This document shows, piece after piece, positions 1-8,185 of a stretch of DNA of 51,188 nt; the first letter of the stretch is position 1; every line of letters starts with the position of its first letter. The position numbers and the translations under genes are program-made. The stretch covers positions 1 to 51,188 of the forward strand of contig JAMNXU010000025.1 in assembly GCA_023623175.1 (NCBI GenBank), given 5' to 3'. Under the pieces are notes generated by a model. That model did not search any database. It was not told the DNA's origin and saw only the letters and a list, made by a program, of their open reading frames with translations. Source of the DNA: Bacillota bacterium (lineage in GTDB: Bacteria; Bacillota; Clostridia; Acetivibrionales; JAMNXU01).

Positions 1-11
1 TAATGTTATTC

Positions 12-82
12 AAAGAGACCTCTCCTTCCTTGGTGGTTTTTGTTTGGTTAATTTAATTATACCAAAGAAGATTGGTCTCTTT
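12..82. repeat. Large imperfect inverted repeat (hairpin)
   Basis: The outer arms AAAGAGACC (12-20) and GGTCTCTTT (74-82) are perfect complements. Inner arms CTTCCTTGGT and ACCAAAGAAG (61-70) match at 9 of 10 positions, leaving an AT-rich loop. It lies directly beyond the point where the DegT reading frame is cut off, so it may be a terminator, the end of an inserted element, or a small palindromic element. Its function is not known. Confidence 0.5.
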
Positions 83-87
83 TACTT

Positions 88-507
88 TTATCCTACAACT
101 ATTTTACACCGAGCAGATATAATGGCTTTTGTATTTTCTGTAATAGACTCGGCTAGTTTTTCATAATCCATCTCAAAAGAATCAGGTGCTGTATCAACCA
201 ATACAATTTTAGCTCCCACATGATGTATAACAGAAGCAGAAGCAGTATATGTATAAGCCGAAGTAATTACTTCATCTCCAGGTCCTATTCCAAGAATGCG
301 AAGGGTCAATTCCATAGCAGCTGTTGCAGAACTTAAACATACCGCCTTATTTACACCTACATATTCAGCTATCTTTCTTTCAAATTCTTTTGTTCTTGGC
401 CCGGTTGTGATCCAACCTGACTTCAAAGCCTTTATTACTTCTTCTATCTCTTCATCGGTAATATCCGGCGGAGAGAAAGGAATATTTCTCAATTTACCAT
501 TACCCAA
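88..507 (-). pseudogene. DegT/DnrJ/EryC1 aminotransferase, C-terminally truncated
   Basis: The 139 residues match the N-terminal third of PLP-dependent sugar aminotransferases (DegT/DnrJ/EryC1/StrS), which make amino sugars for surface glycans. Recognisable parts are the opening IPFSPPDI, SGWITTGP, the substrate/PLP region SSATAAMEL and GDEVITSAYTYTASA. Family members are about 370-400 residues. Here similarity stops after TKAII, eight residues follow that do not look like the family, and then TAA. The PLP-binding lysine region is therefore absent. The likely start is TTG at 507, with GAGGGG six bases upstream. It is last in a minus-strand run after capD-like and loaP genes, and an inverted repeat lies just past the break. 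I infer disruption by deletion or insertion; the missing part is not in the window. Confidence 0.75.
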
Positions 508-728
508 TTTTAACCCCTCACCATTTTAATTTATTTACATATATACAAATCGTGCTGTAAAGAAGGCATAGCTTCGCCACAGGACAATCCCAATAAAATT
601 GCCCCTATATAAGCAAAACTATGGCCTCCCGTTCCCGCCAGCGGGCCGAAACACCGCATCAGTTGCGCGGGATTGTTTTCTGTCCTCAAAAAAAGCCCTG
701 CATGGGTATTTCATTCTAATACCTGGTA
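508..728 (-). promoter_or_regulatory. Intergenic leader between loaP and the aminotransferase fragment, with long-range inverted repeat
   Basis: ACAATCCC (584-591) pairs perfectly with GGGATTGT (669-676), enclosing a small GC-rich hairpin (CCCG/CGGG near 635-645). A half copy of the dispersed repeat (TGTCCTCAAAAAAA) sits at 681-694. LoaP proteins are known to act on a hairpin in the 5' leader of their target operon, so this is the natural place for one. That assignment is inference from position only. Confidence 0.3.
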
Positions 729-1259
729 CTACACACAAGGCTTTAAAATGTTTACTCCCAGTTCTACTGTCCTCAGTTCATTGAGGAAGCTCATCCTTAT
801 TTTCGCACGGCCTTTTCTCTTGTTGATACTCTCTATTATTCCTTCCAGCGATTTGAGCGGGCCGTCCACCACAATAACGCGCTGGTTTTCCACGAGTACA
901 TCGGAAAAACCTATCAATTCACCGTTGCAAATCAGCTGCGAAAGCACCCTCATTTCATCATCATCAACAGGCGTTATGTCATTTCCCGTCCTGAGCAGCT
1001 TGATCAGGTCCGGTGTACCTTTCAGTTCATAATACTCCTGGGTGCCTATTTTACTTTTTATCAGCACGTAACCGGGAAACAGGGTTCTTATGACGTTAAT
1101 CCATGTTCCGCCTTTTCGCTCGCGTAGCTTGCGCTTCGGTACCAGCACCGTGAATCGGTCCTGGAATTTATAGTTTAAACGGGCTTTTACGTCGTCTTCT
1201 TTTCCCGTGGTCACAAACAGCGCATACCAGTTTTCTTCCTGTCCCCCGTTAAAGGTCAT
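729..1259 (-). CDS. loaP: NusG-family antiterminator, LoaP-like
   Basis: A 176-residue specialised NusG paralogue. The NGN domain is seen in NWYALFVTTGKEDDVKARL near the start and LFPGYVLIKSK in the middle. The C-terminal third has the KOW-like segment around RVIVVDGPLKSLEGIIESINKRKGRAKI. LoaP and related paralogues join RNA polymerase and let it read through terminators in long polysaccharide or secondary-metabolite operons. The position between a capD-like gene and an aminotransferase fragment fits control of a surface-glycan operon running off the left edge. I chose ATG at 1259 because AGGTG lies six bases upstream; GTG at 1268 is an alternative. It is not the housekeeping nusG, which sits with secE and ribosomal genes. 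RfaH-like or UpxY-like naming would be equally defensible. Confidence 0.8.
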   Translation of the reverse strand: MTFNGGQEENWYALFVTTGKEDDVKARLNYKFQDRFTVLVPKRKLRERKGGTWINVIRTLFPGYVLIKSKIGTQEYYELKGTPDLIKLLRTGNDITPVDDDEMRVLSQLICNGELIGFSDVLVENQRVIVVDGPLKSLEGIIESINKRKGRAKIRMSFLNELRTVELGVNILKPCV

Positions 1260-1344
1260 GTCCTTCACCTGTTACAAAAAATAAATGTTTACATAGGATA
1301 TTTTTAAAAATTCATCGCAATTTGTCAAATAAATATGTATGCTC

Positions 1345-3282
1345 TCATGTTCCGCTTGCGGTGCGGACTTCCCTTATTACCATCGTTTCTGTTGCAATGC
1401 CTTCCTCAGTTTCTTCATCGCCTGTAGTTAATATTTCTCTTGCAGCCGCCACCTCTTCATAGGGGCAATTGTACGTGGGAACTACCTCTGCCAGCTTGCA
1501 TATCAGGCCTTCCCTGTTTCCAAGGCATTTCTCCAGCGCTGAAAGCTTTTTCATTATGTCGTGATAGTCTATTTCAAAAGGCCTGCTGATGAATATCTTC
1601 TTGTTCTTTGTTGCCTGGAGGCCTTCTTCTTCCGTCATGATTTCCTCGTAGAGCTTTTCGCCGGGCCGCAGGCCGCTAAACTCTATCTTTATATCCACAT
1701 CGGGCACCAGGCCCGACAGCCGGATGAGGTCCCTTGCTAAATCGACTATTTTAATTGGCTTGCCCATGTCAAGCACGAATATTTCGCCGCCCCTTGCCAT
1801 GGCTCCGGCCTGTATAACGAGGCTGACGGCTTCCGGTATCGTCATGAAGAACCTTGTTATTTCGGGGTGAGTAACCGTAACAGGGCCGCCCTCCTCGATC
1901 TGCTTCTTGAACAGCGGTATTACGCTGCCGTTGCTGCCGAGGACATTGCCAAAGCGCACCGCCACGAATTCCGTTTTGCTTATCTTGTCCATGGCCTGGA
2001 TGACCATTTCGGCCACGCGCTTTGTGGCGCCCATTATATTGGTAGGATTTACTGCCTTGTCGGTGGAAATCAGTACGAACCTTTTTACGTTATACCTGTG
2101 GGCGCATTCAGCCACGTAATATGTACCGAAAATATTGTTTTTAACCGCCTCCGCCGGGTTGGCCTCCATCAGAGGCACGTGCTTGTGGGCCGCGGCATGG
2201 AACACGACTCCGGGCCTGTATTTCTCAAATATTTCTTCGAGCCTGCTCCTGTCCCTTATGGAACCTATTAGCACCTCCATGTCGAGCCTGCTGCCGTATT
2301 TGCGATGAAGCTCGTTCTGGAGGTCATAGGCGTTGTTTTCATATATGTCGAATATTAAGAGCTTCCTGGGATTGTAATGGGCGATCTGGCGGCACAGCTC
2401 GGAGCCTATGGACCCGCCGCCGCCGGTTACCAGGATTGTCTCGCCCGTGAGGTAGCCTGCGATTTCGTCCGTATTCAGCCTGACGGGCTCTCTCCCGAGC
2501 AGGTCTTCAATGCTGACTTCCCTGAGCTGTTCCATCGTCACCATGCCGTCTATGAGCTCGTAAACGCCCGGAAGTGTTTTGAGCTTGCACGGGGTTTGCT
2601 TGCATATTTCGAGGATTTCCGAGACAGTTTCCCGTGGTACCGAGGGCATCGCGATGATTATTTCGTCTATTTTCAATTTTTTCACCGTTTCGATTATTTT
2701 ATCGCGGCCGCCTTTAATGGGCACGCCGTGGATGCTTGCGTGATGTTTCCTCTTGTCGTCGTCGATCACGGCAACGGGATTGTAGTGTCCCGCTCCGCGC
2801 GTTTTGAGCTCTTTCAGCACCATTGAACCGGCGTCGCCGGCGCCTATGATCATTACGCGCTTTCTCCCGTTGCGGTTCATTTTATATATGTTTTTTATAT
2901 ATCTTAACATCCTGGAGCTTAGACGGCTCCCTCCCACGAGCAGGAGAGTCAGGGCCCATGAGATGATGTATACCGACCTTGGAAGCATCATCTCGGCTGC
3001 CAGGCTGACGAGATATTCAAATACAGTGCCGGATGTTATCGCGAGCAATATGCGTATCAGGTCGTCAACGCTCGCGTTGATCCATAGACTGGTGTACATT
3101 CCGAAGAAATAATATATAACGAGCTTGCACAGGGTGATCAGCATGGTTGCCTGCAGGTATATGTTTATGTACTGGCCGGGTATGGTGCCTTCAAACCTGA
3201 GCAGAAGCGCAGTGTAAACCGATAGATTTACCAGGAAGAAATCTATAAAGACAAGCAAAATTTTACGTGAATAGGTTACCAT
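1345..3282 (-). CDS. CapD/WbpM-type membrane nucleoside-diphosphate-sugar 4,6-dehydratase
   Basis: A 645-residue long-form polysaccharide biosynthesis protein. Four to five hydrophobic helices occupy about the first 120 residues. A first Rossmann-like domain contains VMIIGAGDAGSMVL. The catalytic SDR domain begins with ILVTGGGGSIGSELCRQ near residue 290 and carries STDKAVNPTNIMGATKR, where the family has its Asp/Lys and MxxxK-type catalytic residues. Family members (WbpM, PglF, CapD) convert UDP-GlcNAc to its 4-keto-6-deoxy derivative at the inner membrane face, the first step to bacillosamine or FucNAc-type sugars. The downstream aminotransferase fragment would act on such a keto sugar. ATG at 3282 follows a G-rich Shine-Dalgarno (GGGGTGG) by five bases, so the GTG three codons earlier is less likely. 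Confidence 0.9.
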   Translation of the reverse strand: MVTYSRKILLVFIDFFLVNLSVYTALLLRFEGTIPGQYINIYLQATMLITLCKLVIYYFFGMYTSLWINASVDDLIRILLAITSGTVFEYLVSLAAEMMLPRSVYIISWALTLLLVGGSRLSSRMLRYIKNIYKMNRNGRKRVMIIGAGDAGSMVLKELKTRGAGHYNPVAVIDDDKRKHHASIHGVPIKGGRDKIIETVKKLKIDEIIIAMPSVPRETVSEILEICKQTPCKLKTLPGVYELIDGMVTMEQLREVSIEDLLGREPVRLNTDEIAGYLTGETILVTGGGGSIGSELCRQIAHYNPRKLLIFDIYENNAYDLQNELHRKYGSRLDMEVLIGSIRDRSRLEEIFEKYRPGVVFHAAAHKHVPLMEANPAEAVKNNIFGTYYVAECAHRYNVKRFVLISTDKAVNPTNIMGATKRVAEMVIQAMDKISKTEFVAVRFGNVLGSNGSVIPLFKKQIEEGGPVTVTHPEITRFFMTIPEAVSLVIQAGAMARGGEIFVLDMGKPIKIVDLARDLIRLSGLVPDVDIKIEFSGLRPGEKLYEEIMTEEEGLQATKNKKIFISRPFEIDYHDIMKKLSALEKCLGNREGLICKLAEVVPTYNCPYEEVAAAREILTTGDEETEEGIATETMVIREVRTASGT

Positions 3283-3794
3283 GGCAACCACCCCCCAACT
3301 AAAATTAATTCATAGTAGACCTTTCGCGTAATACCCCTTGCACCTTTTATCTCTATGTGGTTTTATTTGCCTGGCTTTCGTATTTGCTCAGCCATTTTCT
3401 TGTAATTTACGTGTCGTTTTTAATAGTTTGTTCTCTGTCCTTTTTTCCTGTGGCAGCGAAAATTTGTGTTTTATGTAAATTATAACACTTTTTTTGCTGT
3501 GTTGTTAATCTTTTTTTCGATTAATAATGCCACGGTTCACCATGGCATTATTGAAAATTGGAAATATTTCTAAATAAATCACTTATATTCTACTAATTGT
3601 TTCTATTATCGTCAACCTCTATTCCCTGTTTTTTTGCTTTTTTGACCAAAGTTTCCTGTGTTATGGCGCCATTTATTTGTTTGGTATTTTCGTCGAATTA
3701 TGCATATAATCTCAGTTTTAGCCATATTGTTTGTCGAATGGTTTCTCTATTTAATTAATTTTTATAATTTCATTTAATTTTCTAATAAATTCTT
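3283..3794. other. AT-rich intergenic region upstream of the capD-like gene
   Basis: I see no gene here. The sequence holds one copy of the motif TATGTAAATTA (3472-3482), which also occurs upstream of manC and twice before the beta-helix gene at 19893. It also has a perfect 10-bp hairpin at 3523-3552. The minus-strand promoter of the capD-like gene presumably lies here, but no -35/-10 pair is convincing. Confidence 0.5.
3523..3552. repeat. Perfect 10-bp hairpin
   Basis: AATAATGCCA (3523-3532) and TGGCATTATT (3543-3552) are exact reverse complements around a 10-nt loop. Neither side has a run of T of terminator quality, so an operator or a decayed mobile element end is as likely as a terminator. 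Confidence 0.5.
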
Positions 3795-4019
3795 CTAATA
3801 AATATAGAAATGCTTTTCTTTCAAATGCGTGTAAAAATCAGCGTTTCCATGGTATCCGCAATACAACCAGACCGGGATAATACCCAGGCCGCAGCTTGCC
3901 ACTGCCACCAACAGCAACAGGAGCCCCTTTAAGTACATACCTCTCTTTATATACCAAAAAGGTCCCGCGATCGCCGCATACTTGTTCCAGCCTGATTTGT
4001 ATATACGCATGGCCTTCAT
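3795..4019 (-). CDS. Small membrane protein, DUF2628-like
   Basis: A 74-residue protein with one or two hydrophobic segments (GLLLLLVAVASCGLGIIPVWLYCGY). The layout GWNKYAAIAGPFWYIKRGMYLKG followed by a hydrophobic helix and a conserved-looking YGNADF-type tail resembles the small DUF2628 membrane proteins, whose role is unknown. The start is taken at ATG 4019, which has AGGGGG six bases upstream; the reading frame is open for 11 more codons upstream but without a better ribosome binding site. It stands alone between two AT-rich regions, and nothing ties it functionally to its neighbours. Confidence 0.65.
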   Translation of the reverse strand: MKAMRIYKSGWNKYAAIAGPFWYIKRGMYLKGLLLLLVAVASCGLGIIPVWLYCGYHGNADFYTHLKEKHFYIY

Positions 4020-4743
4020 CTTATACCCCCTGACCAATTCAAGCGAACACAAAATAATAGTTTTTAAAATAATGTCCCCAACTGAATTTAAATTTAGCGA
4101 TTCCCTGTTTTGGTAAAGTTAGTCGCGCTTTTTGGCTTATTTAAAAGCTTAGCATAAATAGGCCATGTGTTATCCGTTCTGATTCTCTTTGTCTTTGTAT
4201 TGGCTTCTTATTGGTCTTGTATTGTTTTTTGTATTAGCTTTTAGACGTCATATTAGTCCTTGTTGTATTACCACCTCCGCGTTTTCTCTGTTTCATATAT
4301 CCTGGCGCCTGACCGTCGGTTTATGTCGATCAATGGCAATTTTGGTTCTTTAGATGTTTTTTAGATTTTTCCCGATAATATTTAATTATATTATAACAAT
4401 GAAAGATTTAACTAACATCACCCCTAAGGGTGATTGCATTTCTCGCCTCTCATCGACAGCAAAATTTCCAGGACAGGCACCACATTTTCCATATATACCA
4501 CCCCTACAATGTCATAGTTTGTCAAATCCTGGTGTAGTTTACGGGTAAGTTTGTATTTCAAAGGAGGGACAGTCCTATAAATTGGGTGGAGAAAAGGCGG
4601 GAATAATCTATCTGGATTTGCGGAAATAGAGCCGCTTTCCGGGTTTTATCCCTTCGGGCGGCTCTTTAAATTAACTGAACTGCTATTGATTATTCAATTT
4701 AACAATTCAACCCTGTTAATAAATCAAACGTGCTGTTGTGCTG
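4020..4743. other. Intergenic region, no gene seen
   Basis: About 720 bp of low-GC sequence. A plus-strand frame of 64 codons at 4354-4548 has no recognisable similarity and weak start context, so I do not call it. The region contains one copy of the dispersed repeat (GAGGGACAGTCCT, 4564-4576) and a GC-rich hairpin at 4628-4665. Confidence 0.5.
4628..4665 (-). terminator. Hairpin downstream of the SLH gene, possible terminator
   Basis: AGAGCCGC (4628-4635) pairs with GCGGCTCT (4658-4665), with further CCGGG/CCC pairing inside. It lies about 80 bp past the stop of the minus-strand SLH gene. The following T content on that strand is poor, so termination is only likely, not certain. Confidence 0.45.
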
Positions 4744-6753
4744 TTAATAATTCAACTGAACCGTTATGCTGGTTGTCCCGCCTTCGCCTATAAGCGTAAC
4801 GCTGATCATTGACACCCCGAAATCGCTTAATGTCTTGACGGTCATCAGGCTGTCCGGTATGGTAAAGCCCAATGCCTTGCTTATTACCTGGCTTGCGCTG
4901 AAACTCAGGTAGCCATTGCTGAATTGCAGCGTAGTGATTATTCCCATGCAGTTGACTATTGCTTCCCGGGTACCAGCGGTAGCCGTCACTGATATGGTGG
5001 AAAAGACGCTGTCCCTCGGCACGGAAGAGAGGTTCACCACCCAGGTGCCGTTGCCCTGGTCAACAGCGCTGATGCTTTGGCCTCCAACCGTAGCGGTGGC
5101 TGACAGTACCCTGGGCTCGGATGTGCCGGGAGTGCCTCCGCCAGGCGTTCCACCTCCGGGAGTACCACCGCCCGGTGTTCCGCCACCGGGTGTGCCGCCT
5201 CCGGGAGTTCCTCCTCCCGGAGTTTCATTGGGATCGGAGCCTTCGCAGTTCTCATCTTCTCCCGGGGTTTCGCCGGGTTCTTCGCCCGGTTCTTCATTGT
5301 CTCCTGTACCATCGCCTGTACCGGTTTCTCCGGTATCGCCGCCCGGGGTATCGCCGGGGGTATTATCGTTATCGCCTGATCCTCCGCCGGTTTCATCGTC
5401 GCCTCCCGTGCCGGGATCCTGTGTATCACTGTCCGATCCCCCGGGAGTTTCGCCGGGTTCTCCTTCCCTGGGATTGATTATGGTTATGTTTTGAACCGTA
5501 TCCTTCTTTATTATTTCATCGGGCTCGTATTCGAGCACAACTCCGTTGGAATTGACTCTTGCAATGGATATCCTGCCCTGGCCGTTGACCGTTGCAGCGG
5601 CATTCAGCGTCATTTCGGCCACCGTGGCATTGCCGGCAACATTTACAGTGACTCCTGGCTGCTGCAGCGTCACGCCTGAAACATTGCCAGAGCTGAAGTT
5701 TATATTTATATTGCCCGCATTAACGGTTATTTTTCCGAAATTGCCCGTAAAACCGACGGTGTGCGCTGAAGGAACGCCCGCGTCCACCGTTACGACATTG
5801 AAGCAGTTGTTTCCGGCATTGTTTATAAGCGTCGCGCCGGTTTTCATCACTGTCTCGGAGACGGTCGCTGTACCCGTAGTTGTCACGCTGGCATTTCCGT
5901 TTTTCCTGCTGAGCACGAGCTGCCCGTTTACGCGGGTATTTTCCAGGATGACCGTGTACCCGCCTTCCATGTAAAGCGAACCCTTTATCTCGCAGCCGCT
6001 CAGGGTGACCGTACCCGAGTCGATTCCGGGAGCGAGGTAGAGGTTTCCGTTAATTATCGCGTTGTTAATTACAGCCCCGCCGGTGTTCACCAGCGCATTT
6101 GAAGCTGCCGTGAAGGTGTGGCTGCCCGGTTTGTTTACAAGGGTCCCGAGGAGGTTGTCTATTACCTTGATTGCTTCTGCCCTTGTCATCTTGTCAAGGG
6201 GGGCGAATATGTTGCCGGGTCTTCCGTTGATGTAGCCCCTGGCCGCCATGGTGTCGACCGCTTCCCTGGCCCAGCTGGCTATTTGCGCGGCGTCACGGAA
6301 TTGGGTCGATGATATTGCCGGCTGCAGCTGGAATGCCCTCGCGAGCATGACCGCCGCCTCCTGGCGCGTGACGGGCGTGTTTGGGTTGGCATAGCCGTTG
6401 CTTCCTTTTAAATATCCGGCAGCGGCGGCAATGTTTATGTCACGGGCATACCATTCGTCGCCCCTGATATCCCTGAATCCTGCGTTTGTATATTCGGTGT
6501 ATCTGAATATGCGGTTTATAATGGCTGACAATTCCGCCCTTGTTATGGGATCATTGGGCTTGAAGTTTCCATCGGGCTTGCTGTTGATTATTCCGAGCTC
6601 GCTCCATTTGACTATGGGACCCTCGGCCCAGTGGCCGGCCACGTCCCTGGGCTGCGCAGCCGCGGCTTGTCCGAACAGCAAAGCCAGTGCCGATACAAGT
6701 ACGCATGCTGTCACGATGAATTTTAGTGCGCGTTTGTTTTTGTATCCCTGCAT
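4744..6753 (-). CDS. SLH-domain surface protein with beta-strand-rich middle and Gly-Pro linker
   Basis: A 669-residue exported protein. The start is ATG 6753, with AGGGAGG six bases upstream, which puts a signal peptide (KNKRALKFIV, then a hydrophobic core ending AAAAQ) at the N-terminus. Three SLH repeats follow (DVAGHWAEGPIVKW..., FRDIRGDEWYARDI..., FRDAAQIASWAREAV...), which normally bind pyruvylated secondary cell-wall polymer. Residues roughly 220-420 are made of short repeated strands rich in Asn, Gly and Val (INNAIINGNLYL, GSLYMEGGYTVIL), suggesting a beta-helix or beta-solenoid. An acidic Gly/Asp/Glu/Pro linker contains six GGGTP-type pentapeptides. A last domain of about 120 residues has no family I recognise. 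It is probably a cell-wall-anchored S-layer-associated protein with unknown ligand. Confidence 0.85.
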   Translation of the reverse strand: MQGYKNKRALKFIVTACVLVSALALLFGQAAAAQPRDVAGHWAEGPIVKWSELGIINSKPDGNFKPNDPITRAELSAIINRIFRYTEYTNAGFRDIRGDEWYARDINIAAAAGYLKGSNGYANPNTPVTRQEAAVMLARAFQLQPAISSTQFRDAAQIASWAREAVDTMAARGYINGRPGNIFAPLDKMTRAEAIKVIDNLLGTLVNKPGSHTFTAASNALVNTGGAVINNAIINGNLYLAPGIDSGTVTLSGCEIKGSLYMEGGYTVILENTRVNGQLVLSRKNGNASVTTTGTATVSETVMKTGATLINNAGNNCFNVVTVDAGVPSAHTVGFTGNFGKITVNAGNININFSSGNVSGVTLQQPGVTVNVAGNATVAEMTLNAAATVNGQGRISIARVNSNGVVLEYEPDEIIKKDTVQNITIINPREGEPGETPGGSDSDTQDPGTGGDDETGGGSGDNDNTPGDTPGGDTGETGTGDGTGDNEEPGEEPGETPGEDENCEGSDPNETPGGGTPGGGTPGGGTPGGGTPGGGTPGGGTPGTSEPRVLSATATVGGQSISAVDQGNGTWVVNLSSVPRDSVFSTISVTATAGTREAIVNCMGIITTLQFSNGYLSFSASQVISKALGFTIPDSLMTVKTLSDFGVSMISVTLIGEGGTTSITVQLNY
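5128..5217 (-). repeat. Six 15-bp tandem repeats encoding a Gly-Thr-Pro linker
   Basis: Six successive 15-bp units inside the SLH gene encode GGGTP pentapeptides. Units differ mostly at third codon positions, which shows selection for the peptide rather than recent DNA slippage. Copy number is a candidate for strain variation. Confidence 0.8.
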
Positions 6754-6863
6754 TCGAATCCTCCCTGCCAGGCAAATATTTTCCGTGAAGCTATTACGTG
6801 AAATTACATGAAACTCCGTGAAACCCGTTCCTGCAACTGTTATTTTTGATTTTACCATAAAAT

Positions 6864-6903
6864 GAGGGGACAGTCCTCAAAAAAATGGGGACAGTCCTCA
6901 AAA
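6864..6903 (+). repeat. Two copies of the dispersed GGGGACAGTCCTCAAA repeat
   Basis: GGGGACAGTCCTCAAA begins at 6866 and again at 6887, a 21-bp period. The pair lies in the 290-bp divergent region between the SLH gene and manC; a TATGTAAATT motif (minus strand, 6966-6975) follows it. Confidence 0.9.
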
Positions 6904-7044
6904 TTTTTGCAAACTGTTAATTGTTTATTTTATGCCAATTCCCCGGAAAGTAACCTTATCGATCAAATTTACATAAGATAAATTAAGTTTAGCCGCCTGA
7001 TACATACCCAGCAATTGAAGGTCTGCGAAAAGGAGTGCAAGGTT

Positions 7045-8118
7045 ATGCAAAGGTATGCCGTACTTATGGCGGGTGGTTCGGGAACAAGGCTTTGGCCCCT
7101 TTCAAAGGAAGCCTCCCCGAAACAGTTTATTCCCATAGAAAATGATAGTTCCATGATTGTTCAGACAATCAGGATATTGTGTAAAGTTGTTGAACCGGAA
7201 AATTGCTTTATATTAACAAGCAAGGCTTTGGAAGGCATTACAAAAAAGGCAACAGCCGGGTACATCCCGGAAGGGAATATCCTGCTGGAGCCGGAGAGGA
7301 AGAATACTGCCGCGTGCATTGCCTGCGCAACACTCGTGCTGCAGAAAAGATTTAAAGAGGGAGTCCTGTGCTTCGTACCGGCCGACGGATACGTGAAAGA
7401 CACGGAGAAATATGCAGAAGCTTTGCGATTGGCCTATGACGCCGCCGGGAGGACCGACTGCCTTGTAATCATAGGTGTCAGGCCCACTTACCCTGCAACT
7501 GGATATGGCTATATCCGGGTAAAACCGGCTGCAAGCGAAGATGAAAAAGTATCGCCGGTTTTGAATTTCATTGAAAAACCGCCGCTGGAAGTAGCCCGGG
7601 AACTTATCCGCTCCGACGATTACCTGTGGAACTGCGGGATTGTGGTCGGCACGATGAATGCAATTATCCGCAGCATCAAGGAGCACATTCCCGGGCATTA
7701 CGAAAAGCTTTCCGGCGCACTGGAAAAAGGGGGAGATGAAAGTTCCGAATCTTTTAAGAAGGCCTACGGCGAGATTTGCAGCATTTCCTTTGACAATGGG
7801 GTTCTTGAGAAATGCGCTTCGTCGCTGTATGCCGTAAGGGCTGCTTTTGACTGGGATGATATTGGCAGTATCGACGCCCTGGCAAAAACTCTGGAGGCGG
7901 ATTCCGACGGCAACCGCATAAAAGGGCGCCATATCGGCATCAATACGACGAATTCCGTTATTTACGGAAAGGATATCGCGATTTGCACAATCGATATCGA
8001 CAACATGATTGTGGTCGGCACAAAGAACGAAATGCTGGTTTGCCCCAGGGACCAGTCACAAAAAGTGAAGTTGCTTGTGGATAAGCTGAGGGAGCAGGGC
8101 CATGGGGATCTCCTGTGA
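7045..8118 (+). CDS. manC: Mannose-1-phosphate guanylyltransferase
   Basis: A 357-residue cytosolic nucleotidyltransferase making GDP-mannose from mannose-1-phosphate and GTP. The signature AGGSGTRLWPLS...PKQF is at residues 9-27. Family blocks FVPADGYV, GYIRV, FIEKPP and LWNCGIVV follow in order. It has the short form without the C-terminal phosphomannose-isomerase cupin, so mannose-6-phosphate must come from elsewhere. ATG 7045 follows AAAGGAG by nine bases; an upstream TTG at 7015 has no ribosome binding site. It is the first gene of a plus-strand run through 17404. With gmd and fcl at 17499-19490 it completes the path to GDP-L-fucose. Assignment of the activity is secure; the product's final use is inferred. 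Confidence 0.93.
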   Translation: MQRYAVLMAGGSGTRLWPLSKEASPKQFIPIENDSSMIVQTIRILCKVVEPENCFILTSKALEGITKKATAGYIPEGNILLEPERKNTAACIACATLVLQKRFKEGVLCFVPADGYVKDTEKYAEALRLAYDAAGRTDCLVIIGVRPTYPATGYGYIRVKPAASEDEKVSPVLNFIEKPPLEVARELIRSDDYLWNCGIVVGTMNAIIRSIKEHIPGHYEKLSGALEKGGDESSESFKKAYGEICSISFDNGVLEKCASSLYAVRAAFDWDDIGSIDALAKTLEADSDGNRIKGRHIGINTTNSVIYGKDIAICTIDIDNMIVVGTKNEMLVCPRDQSQKVKLLVDKLREQGHGDLL

Positions 8119-8185
8119 TACCCGGGACTCGCCGCTCGAGCCCGGACCCTGGGAAAGCGCGGGATGAAATGGGGGATTTGAGAGA

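Noticed and set aside
4354..4548. Small plus-strand gene of 64 codons
   Set aside because: There is no convincing ribosome binding site, and the composition is that of translated intergenic DNA with no recognisable similarity.
5121..5494. Plus-strand frames rich in Pro, Ser and Arg
   Set aside because: They are complements of the Gly/Pro/Glu linker of the SLH gene at 4744-6753.
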